A DNA stretch of 64,000 nucleotides, taken from assembly GCF_950295315.1 (NCBI RefSeq), contig NC_080164.1, positions 56,993,296 through 57,057,295 on the forward strand, given 5' to 3'. Positions 23,778 through 33,190 of this stretch are shown here, one piece after another (positions within the stretch are counted from its first letter, which is position 1; the number at the start of each line of letters is the position of its first letter). A program made the translations under genes and the position numbers. The DNA is from Erinaceus europaeus (taxonomy: Eukaryota > Chordata > Mammalia > Eulipotyphla > Erinaceidae). The notes under the pieces are model-generated. The model was given only the letters and a program-made list of their open reading frames with translations. It was not told where the DNA came from and searched no databases.

Positions 23778-23849
23778 TTGGGAGAACTCTTATGGTTAAA
23801 AGCTAATTTATAAGTAAAGTAAATATGGTTGAAAATCATATGTAATTAA

Positions 23850-25112
23850 AATTAAATATATATAATTTAGTACACCAGGAAAAAAAAAACCAGCAAAGAA
23901 AGGTAAAGGATAACAAAGAATATAAAAGGAAAGAAAAGAAAAAAGTAGAAGAGAAAAAAAATATGGATTTTGTAGAGAATGAGTAATGTCCCTTGCTGTC
24001 TTAGAGTTTAAAGGGCAATAGATAATTATTATTATAACCAAGTTATTTTTGGAACTTGGTTTACTTGTAAAATCCCATGGTTAAGATTTGCTGTACTATA
24101 CAAGACCATACCATGATTTATATCATTTACTACTATTTACAAATAACCATATCTTATATATTAACAAGACTAGTTGCTTCTGGTCTCCTTGGTACACATA
24201 TCTTTCTGGATGGGTGTGTTTGACTCCTTAGGATATATCCCTAGGAGAGGAATTACTAGGTCATAAGGAAGGTCCATTTATAGACTGGTGAAACTTCTCC
24301 AGACTGCTCTCCATAGGGGTTGGATCAATTTACATTCTCAACAGCAGTGCAGGAGGTTCCTTTGTCCCCACAACCTCTCCAGCATTTGTTGTTTCTGACC
24401 TTTCTGATGTATGACAGGCTTACAGGGGTGAGGTGGTATCTCATTGTTGTCTTTATTTGCATTTCTCTGACAGTCAGTTACTTGGAGCAATTTTTCATGT
24501 TGGTGGCCTTTTGTATCTCTTCTATAGTGAATATTCTGTTTATATCCTCTCCCCACTTTTAAATTGGGTCATTAGCTTTTCCTGTTGCTAAGTTTGGTGA
24601 GCTCTTTATATATTTTGACTATTAGTTTCTTGTCTAATGTAAGGCATGTGAATATTCCTAAAGTAGACTTCCTAGCTTCATCCAATATGAAGATCCCAAA
24701 TATCATCTGCTATATTCTTACCTTCGGGTTCCTGATTATTAAACAATTTGTTTGCTTTATATCTTAATGCTTTTCAGCCACCAAGCTGCAGATGCTACTA
24801 TAATGCCAGCCTAACTTCCCTGGGCAAGCAACCTCACCAATATCTCCTGGAACCCCACTTACCCAGAGTCCTACTTCACTAAGGAAAGATAGGAACAGGC
24901 TATTAATGCTCATATTCAGCTGAGAAGCAGTTACAGAAGCCAGATCTCCCACTTTCTGCTTCCCATAAAGATCTTTGAGACATACTCCCAAAAGGATAAA
25001 GAAAAGGGAACCTTCCAATGGAGGGGAGGGGTTATGGAACTCTGGTGGTGGAATTGTATGAAATTGTGCCCCTCTTATCCCACAATCTTACTGATCATTA
25101 TTAAATCACTAA
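23850..25112. mobile_element. 5'-inverted L1 with long-type 3' UTR
   Basis: Left part (about 23850-24655) is antisense L1. 24190-24655 encodes a diverged ORF2 C-terminal region on the minus strand (read from the translation around 24338-24556, with CWRGCG and YHL-type motifs). 23960-24070 matches the 39.93-40.0 kb part of the long 3' UTR. Right part (24656-25112) is sense 3' UTR end. Inverted 5' plus sense 3' segments are the signature of twin priming. About 1 kb of 3' UTR is missing at the joint. Diverged and noncoding. Confidence 0.7.
24190..24655 (-). pseudogene. L1 ORF2 C-terminal fragment
   Basis: Minus-strand translation resembles the ORF2p C-terminal region (the stretch with CWRGCG near residue 62 of the frame at 24338-24556), matching the copies at 59.7 and 63.3 kb. 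Frames are broken, so it is non-functional. Confidence 0.75.
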
Positions 25113-26480
25113 TAAAAAATATAGGTAATTCAGTGGCAGGTATGTTTGCAAAAACCATTCTTATAAAGTAGTATCTAGAAAGAACTAGTATGGAATTCTA
25201 ACACATACCATTAAGAGAAGAGGAGAGAAAAATGTAGGTCCTGGAAACTAATTCTGTTTAAAATAGTGTATGACAAGGAATAATAGTGTAATGTCATTTG
25301 ATTTCTTCTTATGTTACTCTTTTTTAAATATTCCTAAATCAGCATGTATTTTGGACAGGTAAACTCTAATTTTTCAACTTGAGGATCACATGTCAACTTT
25401 ACTTTTACTGTCTTTGAAGGATATTGATTTATAGCATGACATTACTATTTTTTAATGATATATCAGAATAAGAAATGCCCATTTTGAAATAAGATGATGA
25501 TGGTTATGATAATGATGAGAATGATGATGATAAACACTCAGATTTCCTGCTATGTTTTACAAAATGCAGTCTCCAGTACTATCCCATGTGTTTCCAATAG
25601 GGTCGTATGGAATGGAAAGTTTGCAACATACAGTCTATTTAAAAGGAAATTGAGATTCACCCAAGACCAGCATCTTTACTGAGGTCAGCTGGAAAGTGCA
25701 TGTGTACAATCACTCAGTCCTCAAACCTGGTGGAAAGAACATTCCTTTCTTTCTTGTCATTTAAATGCATCACATATCACATCACACAACTGAAAATATC
25801 ATCGAGTTGTTCTATAAAGTAATCCAAGAGCTCCAGGCCTGGCTTAGGATATTTTAATTTGATGTGTATGTGTTAACACATCATACCCATTAAAAATAGT
25901 TTGGGGAGTCATTTGATGCCTGCTGGGTGCCTTCCTGGTTTTAAAAGGACACAGCTTAGATGAATGGAATCCATACCAATACCTGAGATGACTGAGAATA
26001 GACAACCTCATATGAGTTCTTCTTGTATGGGAAAAAAAAAAAGCCATGCTTTCCTAATTATGATGAATGCAAAAGCCATTATCCTTATTCAGTGCCCCAG
26101 CTCCTCAGAAAGGAATGACTGATCAAGCCTGCAGTGACCAGTGAGAAACATTGAGGCTATTGCAGCTTCCAAGCATGTTGGCACATTGTTTAGCAGTGTG
26201 CTGGATAGATCTGGATAGCATTTATTGGGAAATGATCCAATAATGACCTGCCAAAGTCCTTTCACAAAACACTTGTGCCCAGTGTCAACCATTATTTAGC
26301 CTCTGACAATTCACTAGACATTCTTTTTGGGATAGCTTTCAGCCATGCAATATCCTCAAGTACAGCAAACAAATTTTCAAGACATGAGAGAAGCATGACC
26401 ATGATACTATGAAAAAAGGAAGTAACACCACCAGGGATGTTGTAATTTAACTTAAGAAGGGTTTGGTGGCTGCTATGCTG
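25113..26480. other. Mostly single-copy sequence, possible conserved patch
   Basis: A (GATGAT)-rich patch lies at about 25490-25530 and a MIR-like antisense remnant at about 25560-25740. The stretch 26040-26480 is complex and non-repetitive and might be conserved noncoding sequence. No exon recognised. Confidence 0.35.
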
Positions 26481-26482
26481 TG

Positions 26483-27075
26483 TGAAAGGATTCACAGTGG
26501 GGAGCTGGGAACCGGTTTAAACAATACAAGGTTTATTAGGGTAAAACAGGTAAAAGGCAAAATAAGCAACTATCATCAAGGGTTAAGAGTACGCTAGGTC
26601 CACAAAATCTGAATATAGTTATCAAAAGTTTAGTCCCATAAAATAAACAATTATCAGCTCTGGTAAAGGTTGCTCATGGCTGTAGAGGGGTCTAAAAGTT
26701 TACCAGTTAGCAGTCACACGTGTTCAGTTCCCAGGAGAAGTAGCTATGGCGGGATACCTGGCGCACCTCCGTCGAGATGCATCTCATCAGGAGAAGAAGC
26801 AGCAGTCAAAGAGCGGGAGCGACTTCTGGCTGTCTGTACTTTTACGTCTATCCAGCCCACCCACAATACTTTTGTACACCAGCACAGACTGGATGCACCC
26901 ACAATCACCATGCTCCTGTGCAGATCACTGCATACTCTGTCGCCAAGGCTGACCTCAGCGCTGTGTCGGGACTTCCATCTGTGGTTGCCGGTATACTGCA
27001 TCACCACACAGTGAGAGATTGCCAAGTGCTGTTCAGCAACACAATACTTACGGACTAGCATTATTGCTTGCAAAG
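26483..27075 (-). mobile_element. Solo LTR of an endogenous retrovirus (minus strand)
   Basis: On the minus strand the block has an AATAAA signal followed by a CCTTGTATTG stretch (reverse complement near 26527-26548). Its 3' end reads …ATCCTTTCACA. It lies in a markedly CpG-rich segment (GGCGGGATACC, CTCCGTCGAGATG) against a CpG-poor background. No gag, pol or env sequence adjoins either side, so it is likely a solo LTR left by recombination. The 5' boundary and TSD were not resolved. Plus- and minus-strand open frames here are incidental. Confidence 0.65.
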
Positions 27076-27254
27076 CAATTGATATCTATCACCCACACTG
27101 ATGGTCATTTGGAGACCCTAGAACAACCAATGTAGCAAGAGAAAGATATGCCAGAGAGTAAGTGGAAGATTCATGGGTTCCAGGAAATTAAAGCCAAAAA
27201 ATAGATCACCCATGGTACTCTAATAATTTCTCCTGTACTCACTCAGATATATAC

Positions 27255-27325
27255 ATATTCTTTTTTGGGGGGGAGCGGAGGCTAATAGTTTACAGTATAG
27301 ACCTTAACACATAGGTAGAAATATC
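27255..27325 (-). mobile_element. Short L1 3'-end-like fragment (tentative)
   Basis: GGCTAATAGTTTACAGTATAG resembles the antisense short-type L1 3' UTR start (GGGGATTAATGTTTTACA at 59.18 kb). A SINE body follows directly. Confidence 0.4.
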
Positions 27326-27326
27326 G

Positions 27327-27455
27327 ACACCTGCAGACCTGCTTCACCACATGTGAAGCGACCCCCCTGCAGGTGGGGAGTCGGGGGCTCAAACATGGAT
27401 CCTTGTGCGGGTCTGTGTGCTTCGCACCATGTGCATGCGCTTAACCTGCTGCACT
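27327..27455 (-). mobile_element. Family A SINE, head and central body only
   Basis: Antisense: CGACACCTGCAGACCTGCTTC at the left and GCGCTTAACCTGCTGC at the right. The usual 3' body is missing on the left, where L1-like sequence abuts. Confidence 0.75.
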
Positions 27456-27464
27456 TCCTCTTTT

Positions 27465-27520
27465 TCCCTCATTCATTCATCCATCCATTCATCCATCCAT
27501 CCATCCATTCATTCATTTTA
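27465..27520. repeat. (CATT/CATC)n microsatellite
   Basis: Alternating CATT and CATC units, about 12 units, between two SINE pieces. Confidence 0.9.
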
Positions 27521-27765
27521 TTTATCTTGCCTCCAGGGTTGTCGCTGGGGCTCAGTACCTGCACTACAAATAAACTGCTCCTGGAGGCAATTTTTCTCAT
27601 TTTTGTTGCCCTTATGTTGTTGGATAAAACAGAGAGTAATCAAGAGAGGAGGGGAAGACAGAGAGGGGGAGAAAAAGATAGACACTTGCAGACCTGCTTC
27701 ACCACTTGTGAGGAGATTTTGCACCATGTTCACTTAACCCGCTGCTCTACAGCCCACCCCCTCCA
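27521..27765 (-). mobile_element. Long family A SINE with 3' hairpin module
   Basis: Antisense. Module at 27529-27588 begins GCCTCCAGG and ends CCTGGAGGC around a 42-nt loop, followed by the body (GAGAGGAGGGGAAGACAGAG) and head (CACTTAACCCGCTGCTC). The tRNA part is shortened between about 27715 and 27727. Confidence 0.85.
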
Positions 27766-28189
27766 TTTATTTATTTTTAAATGAGAGCAGTTATAACTCA
27801 TCGCAAGAACAGAGAGTGAGAAAACACTGATAAAGATGGCCAAGAATAACTAGATGATATGAAAGGCATGACAGCATGGTGGGAAGAATACCCAGCATTC
27901 AGGTCATGGGCATGAATATGAAAAATTATTTTGGAGAAAAGTTGCAACATATGTAACTACTGTGGAACAGAGTGGAGTGATTCAGTCTAGAATAGGGACT
28001 TGCAAAGTTCTATATGGTCCAAACACCTTCACCATTTTTTTCAGCTTCCCTGTCTTATTAGTGACGGCACTGATGACCTTCTCTTCTCTCTCTCTTCCCT
28101 CAGTTTCCATAAAATGGAACAGTCTTGGTTTTCCTCATGTTGTAAGGAATTTTTCAAGTATGATGCATTTTAAAAAAATTATAAATAAC

Positions 28190-28440
28190 AGGAGTCTGGC
28201 AGTAGTGCAGCGGGTTAAGCGCACATGGCGCAAAGCGCGAAGACTGCCGTAAGGATCCCGGTTCCAGCCCCCAGCTCCCCACCTGCAGGGGGGTCACTTC
28301 ACAGGCAGTAAAGCAGGTCTGTAGGTGTGTATCTTTCTCTCCCCCTCTCTGTCTTCTCCTCCTCTCTCCATTTCTCTCTGTCCTATCCAACAATGACATC
28401 AAGAACAACAACAATAATAACTACAACAATAATGAAAAAA
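28190..28440 (+). mobile_element. tRNA-derived SINE, family A
   Basis: Sense: GCAGTAGTGCAGCGGGTTAA (A-box region), GGATCCCGGTTCCAGCCCCC (B-box region), AGCAGGTCTGTAGGTGTG body, AAC-rich end. CpGs partly retained. Confidence 0.92.
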
Positions 28441-28554
28441 ATGTAAATAGATATGAATGGTAGTCTGTGATATGACTACACCAGAATTTGCTTAAACATC
28501 CCTGTGGGTAGATTAAATCTCTTCTATTTTTTTGCTTAAAAAATATTTGTCTCT

Positions 28555-28690
28555 GTCTTTATTTTTAGATAGAGACAGAGAGAGATTGTAAGAGATTATA
28601 GTACTAAGCCTTCCTTTATTGTAGTGGGGGCCAGGTTCCAATCTTTTCACATACATGGCAGAGAAGCACACTATCTAAATAAGCTGTTGC
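28555..28690 (-). mobile_element. SINE family F, degraded (tentative)
   Basis: Antisense AGAGACAGAGAGAGATTG, ATTATAGTACTAAGCC and GGGGCCAGGTTCCAATC follow the order seen at 49.3 kb. Confidence 0.45.
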
Positions 28691-28939
28691 TGACTCTGAT
28701 CGTGTTTTTAAATCTTATAATTATTCACTTATTAGGTAAGTAAGCCAAAGAGTATGCACTGCAAAAAAAAAAAAAGCTCTGTAATGCAGATGTCTGTAAC
28801 TGTTTATCTCATAACTAGCTGATTCCAGTGCCTCCCTAACCTTTCTTTATACTATTTCTCACTGATTCTTGCTTCTATCCTTCTGTGTCATCTCCCCAAA
28901 TTCTTCTTTCAGTCTCCAGTATAGTTTGAAAATATTTGT

Positions 28940-29075
28940 TTGGTTTATGAAAACGATAAATAGCTAGATAGAGATATTAGTGCACAATTCCAGCAATATG
29001 CTATTGGAAATTGAACCCAAGAACTCATACATGCAAATATTGCACTCTAATAGCTGAATCATCTCCTGGGCCACT
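28940..29075 (-). mobile_element. SINE family C, old copy
   Basis: Antisense: GTGCACAATTCCAGCAATAT, AATTGAACCCAAGAACTC (B box) and ATAGCTGAATCATCTCCTGG (A-box side). Confidence 0.55.
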
Positions 29076-30165
29076 GATCTTTGTTCCTTTTTTTTCCCTT
29101 TAATTCTCCTTCAAATGAATGTGAAAGCCAAACTTAACCTGTCTACTCTTTAATATGTACTTGTCTCTAAATTGCCATCACCTAGCCATTTATCAAAAAT
29201 TCATTCACCCATCCATCATGAAGCCCTTCTATATGCTCCTTTTATACACTGTTTCCACAATTACAAAGATGAAGAAAAGGTCACTGTCCTCAGAGCATAG
29301 TGAGATTAGTGAAAACTAGGTATCAGGTGAACAAACAAATACTTGATTAAGTGCATTTCCTACAAAGTGGGTGAGAGTTCTTGGTTGAGTCATTCAGGTT
29401 AGTGTGTAAAGTGAGAGGATATTAAGGATATTTTCCCCAGAGTAGGTGATACCTACCCTGAGTTCTGAAGGCTACTTGAATGTTAAATAGACTAAGTAGG
29501 TTAACAAAGACTGTTTTGGGCAGAGAATTAGCAAGAAAAGTAGAAAGGAAAAGACAGAATAAGGAATAGTTAAGGGAATTACAAGTGTACTGTTTGTGTA
29601 TGTGTATGTACCTGTGCATATATGTAAAAGGAAATTTAACCCAGAAAGAGACAAATACAATAATTAATATTAAGCTTTTCTTTGAGGGTCATGGATAGAC
29701 ATTGACAGATTTTAAGTAAGAGAGTAGTTTGACCATGCTTGTTTTTGGAGAATGAGCTGCTGCTGAGAGGGCAAAGTCAGGATGAAGGTTTATATACCTG
29801 ATGGTGGTGAGGTCTGGAGCTAGAAGACAGTGAGACTGTAAAGGGAGGAAATACAAACTGTTATGGAGGTAGCTTTGACAGAAGAATTAGTTAACTATTT
29901 GAAAAGGCAAGAAAATTGATGAGGAATCAGCAGAAAGCATTAATAACTCCCAGGTGTCTGTCTGGGTAATAATTCTTTTCTTGCAGCTTCAATGTAGATT
30001 GCATCAGTTGATATCAACAAAGAAGAGTTAATCAACTATGATATGAGAGGAAAGTCAAAGACAAAGTCCAGCAGATCTCTAAAAATTACATGACAAATCT
30101 GCATCATGAAGGATGTTGAACTTACAAACTCAAGCCTAGCTCCCACAGCACTGAAGGAAGTTTTG
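29076..30165. other. Single-copy sequence with L2-like remnant
   Basis: 29200-29360 (ACAAAGATGAAGAAAAGGTC with 'ctgtcctcagagc') resembles an ancient L2 3' region. No gene. Confidence 0.35.
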
Positions 30166-30181
30166 GTATTGTAGTCTCTTC

Positions 30182-31026
30182 TGAGTTGGGTGGGAGCACA
30201 GCCGGTTAAGCGTACATGCCTCTCCCAATCCATATCAAATAATATTGCATCCGCCGATCACAACCTAACCAGTGCAACGATTGCCACCTCAACATGCTTC
30301 ACTTCAGACTGTGTCCAGAGACTTCACATGTGGAATGACAACCCTTCAGCTTCATTACTTGGGTGAGACCTTTCCTTTCATAGTATACTCTAATTTCATC
30401 TCAGGTGGTTCAGTTTCTAACAAAGTCCCAAAACCTAGATATACACCAGTTTCTGTGAGAGAGAGCATATCTTCACATGTATCTATAAACTACTGCAAAA
30501 TATACTGAAAGCAGAAGTACACGAGAGTTTGCAGTGAGTACCTCCCTAACACTTCCTCTCCACTATTCCAAGCTTTGGGTCCATGATTGCTCAACAATTT
30601 GTTTGGCTTCCTATGTTAACTCTCTTTTCAGTCACCAGGTTCCAGATGCCATCAGGATACTGGCCAGCCTTCCCTGGATTGAAGACCCCACCAATGTGTC
30701 CTGGAGCTCAGCTTCCCCAGAGACCCACCCTACTAGGGAAAGAGAGAGGCAGACTGGGAGTATGGACTGACCAGTCAATGCCCATGTTCAGCAGGGAAGC
30801 AATTACAGAAGCCAGACCTTCTACCTTCTGCAACCCACAATGACCCTGGGTCCATGCTCCCAGAGGGATGGAGAATGGGAAAGCTATCAGGGGAGGGGGT
30901 GGGTTATGGAGATTGTGTGGTGGGAATTGTGTGGAGTTGTACCCCTCCTACCCTATGGTTTTGTTAATTAATCCTTTCTTAAATTAAAAAAAAAAAAGCG
31001 TACATGGCGCAAAGTCCAAGGACCAG
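30182..31026 (+). mobile_element. Short family A SINE head split by an L1 tail
   Basis: Head halves at 30182-30218 (GAGTTGGGTGGGAGCACAGC) and 31007-31026 (GCGCAAAGTCCAAGGACCAG) total about 57 bp, only the tRNA 5' part. A perfect 12-bp direct repeat TGTAGTCTCTTC lies at 30170-30181 and 31027-31038. A SINE lacking its 3' end yet flanked by a TSD is unusual. Part of the right repeat could be SINE-derived. Confidence 0.7.
30219..30995 (+). mobile_element. L1 3' UTR-type tail, internally deleted, nested in a SINE
   Basis: Sense copy: 30219-30560 matches the 39.5-39.83 kb part of the long 3' UTR, then it jumps (near CTATTCC at 30563-30570) to the terminal ~430 bp, ending in A-rich sequence at 30981-30997. 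An 11-bp TSD AAGCGTACATG at 30208-30218 and 30996-31006 is SINE sequence, proving it landed in the SINE. Contains the TCTCTTTTCAGTCACCAG acceptor-like site near 30622-30640. Confidence 0.92.
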
Positions 31027-31059
31027 TGTAGTCTCTTCCACTCATTCTCTCCCTTCTCT

Positions 31060-31390
31060 ATCTCTCTCAAATATATATATTTATTTATACTTACATATAT
31101 ACAAACACATGAATATATTTATTTATTTATTTATTCATTTTGTGGACAGAACTTAAAGTTTCCTTTTTTAATTCAAGTTTCTTAACAAAACATGCAAATA
31201 CAACTCCTCAGAATTAAGTAGTTCTATGATAATTGATAAACTTCTTAGGATTTATTATTATTTTATTGGTAATTATTAAAAAGACTAACTTTTCCAAGTT
31301 TCTATAGCAAGTAAGTGGAGAAATTAAAATCTGACTCCAGTACACTTGATACCAAAGTGAAAGTACATCCTTTGTCTAACAGCTCAATTA
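31060..31390. other. AT-rich sequence with TATA/TTTA runs
   Basis: ATATATATTTATTTATA-type runs at about 31066-31140. No gene. Confidence 0.5.
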
Positions 31391-32110
31391 TTTTTTTTTA
31401 AATTTCATTAGTGAATTAATATTGATCCACAAAGTAATAAAACAACAGGGGTTCTGTGGCCCAGAGTTGGTACAGAAGATAAGCATTGAACTCTTAAGCA
31501 GGAGGTCTTGAGTTCAATCTCTGGCAGCAAATGTACCAGAGTGATGTCTAGTTCTTTCTCTCTTTCTCTCTCATCCTATCCCTCTCATAAATAAATAAAT
31601 AAAATCTTTAAAAAAATAACAAGGATATAAATCTACAGCATTCTCACCACCAGAGTTCTGTATCCCCACTCCCTCCATTGGAAGCTACTATAGTTTTCCC
31701 AAGGTTACAGATAAAGGTTGATAAGTATTTCTGTAACTATCTGTCTATATTTATCTATAGTTTTCTAATTTTTCCCATGTCCTCATCTCCTCTTTCTTTC
31801 TAAGGCACACCTACACCTATTACTACTTCTGAATGACCTTCCTTTTTTCCACTTCTCTCTCTGGGTCCTGATGGAGTTGGATTTCAGAGACCTCTGCTCC
31901 TCTTTCCTCTATAATATTTCCCCCTCTTGGAGTATGAAGCAAAATTCTTTTTAGGGTGCAGAAGGTGGGAGTCCTGGCTTCTTGTAATAGCTTCTCCACT
32001 GGACATGGGTGTTGGCAGATCTATCAATACCCCCAGCCTGTTTCTATCTTTACCCAGTTGGGTAGGGCTCTGGAGTGGTGAGGTTCCAGGATACATTGGC
32101 TATAAATTTC
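31391..32110 (-). mobile_element. Older L1 3' UTR-type tail, antisense, split by a SINE
   Basis: 31391-31440 and 31618-32110 match the antisense tail (CACCACCAGAGTTCTGTATCC, GTGCAGAAGGTGGGAG, TCCAGGATACATTGG). It is more diverged than the 3.7, 8 or 38 kb copies and carries extra sequence at about 31680-31910. Confidence 0.75.
31459..31617 (+). mobile_element. SINE family C nested in the L1 tail
   Basis: Sense: GGTACAGAAGATAAGCATTG, AGTTCAATCTCTGGCAGC (B box), TGTACCAGAGTGATGTCTAG, then (AAAT)n tail. Splits the antisense tail, with an imperfect AACAACAGG-like repeat on both sides. Confidence 0.85.
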
Positions 32111-32159
32111 ACATGTTCAAGTCCTGTATTCTACTAGCTTGAGCTGCTTTCATCACTGA

Positions 32160-32275
32160 CATGTTTCTCTTCCTCCTTTCCCGCTCCTCCTCTCTCTTCT
32201 TTTCCCCCTTCTTGTTCTTTTGCTCCTTTTCTCTTCCCTTCCCTTTCCTTTCCTCTTCTCTTCTTATTTTTTAGT
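32160..32275. repeat. Polypyrimidine tract
   Basis: CT-rich, CCTT/TCTC-rich run of more than 100 bp with few purines. Confidence 0.85.
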
Positions 32276-32284
32276 TGTCATTAG

Positions 32285-32430
32285 TCCATTGCTCTAGACT
32301 AACTTTTTTTCAGATAAAGAGAGTAGGGTAGAGAGTGGAGGAGAAACCACCAGTCTTGTAGTGACTACCAAACTTGAATCTGGGTCATATGCTTTGCAAT
32401 ATAGACATAATACCCAAGTAAACTATTTTA
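32285..32430 (-). mobile_element. Degraded SINE, B-like (tentative)
   Basis: Antisense AGAGAGTAGGGTAGAGAGTG and CTTGAATCTGGGTCATATGC resemble SINE body and B-box region. Confidence 0.4.
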
Positions 32431-32739
32431 AAAGTCTTGTTTCTTCTTGAAGTAAAATCCTAATGTATATTATTTTTACCTCCTTTTAAGGCTCCATATT
32501 GGTAGTTTAGAGATGACCATATAGTTGTGCTAGAAAAGTACTTATTGTAGTGATGGATGAGTTTACAGTAAGTTCTTGCAAGTGTTTGTTGATCACTTTC
32601 TATGTGTTTAACTGTATTTTAGATTGTAATATACAAGTAACATAGAGATCTATATATCTATATCTACACCTGTCTACATTCATTTGGCTATTATTTCTGA
32701 AAATGTATTATATAGTTGACATACAAAATAAGTTCAATT

Positions 32740-32880
32740 ATTATATTTCAATTATGTCCAATTTAGAGGTCAGGAAATAGGCTCAGGAAGGTTGTGTGAC
32801 TTGCAACAGAAGCACAGTTACTGGTGATAATATTATTATTGGAACTTAGGCCAATCAGATTTTAAAATATGTACTCAGAG
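32740..32880 (-). repeat. MIR-like remnant
   Basis: GGTCAGGAAATAGGCTCAGG, then TGTGTGACTTGCAAC and GGAACTTAGGCCAATC follow the antisense MIR order. A GA run sits at 32877-32895. Confidence 0.5.
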
Positions 32881-33037
32881 AGAGAGAGAGAGAGAATTTG
32901 AAATGGAAGAAAGAGGAAAACCAAGAAAACTAGAAAAAAATTAAATAAGTAAATATTTGATATGGCAGTTGGTTCTGGAGGAAGAAGTATGAACTAGGCC
33001 TGTATCTCAGGAACGTTTTCTGGAAAACAAACCAGAG

Positions 33038-33190
33038 TTTTTTTGTTTTGTTTTGTTTTTGCCGTTGTTTGTGTTTTACCAGAGTACTGCTTAGTTTTTC
33101 CTTATGGTGGTGCAAGAGATTGAACCTAGGACTTTGGAGCCTCAGGCATGAGAGACTCTTTGCGTAACCATTATGCTATCTACCCCTGCC
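33038..33190 (-). mobile_element. tRNA-derived SINE, family D
   Basis: Antisense: TATGGTGGTGCAAGAGATTG, AACCTAGGACTTTGGAGCC, GTAACCATTATGCTATCTA. T/G-rich run on the tail side. Confidence 0.8.

Noticed and set aside
26670..27073. Overlapping 93-114 residue frames on both strands
   Set aside because: All sit inside the CpG-rich LTR, where fewer stops occur by composition. No domain seen.
27465..27520. CRISPR-like short repeats
   Set aside because: 4-bp microsatellite units without spacers, in a mammalian genome.
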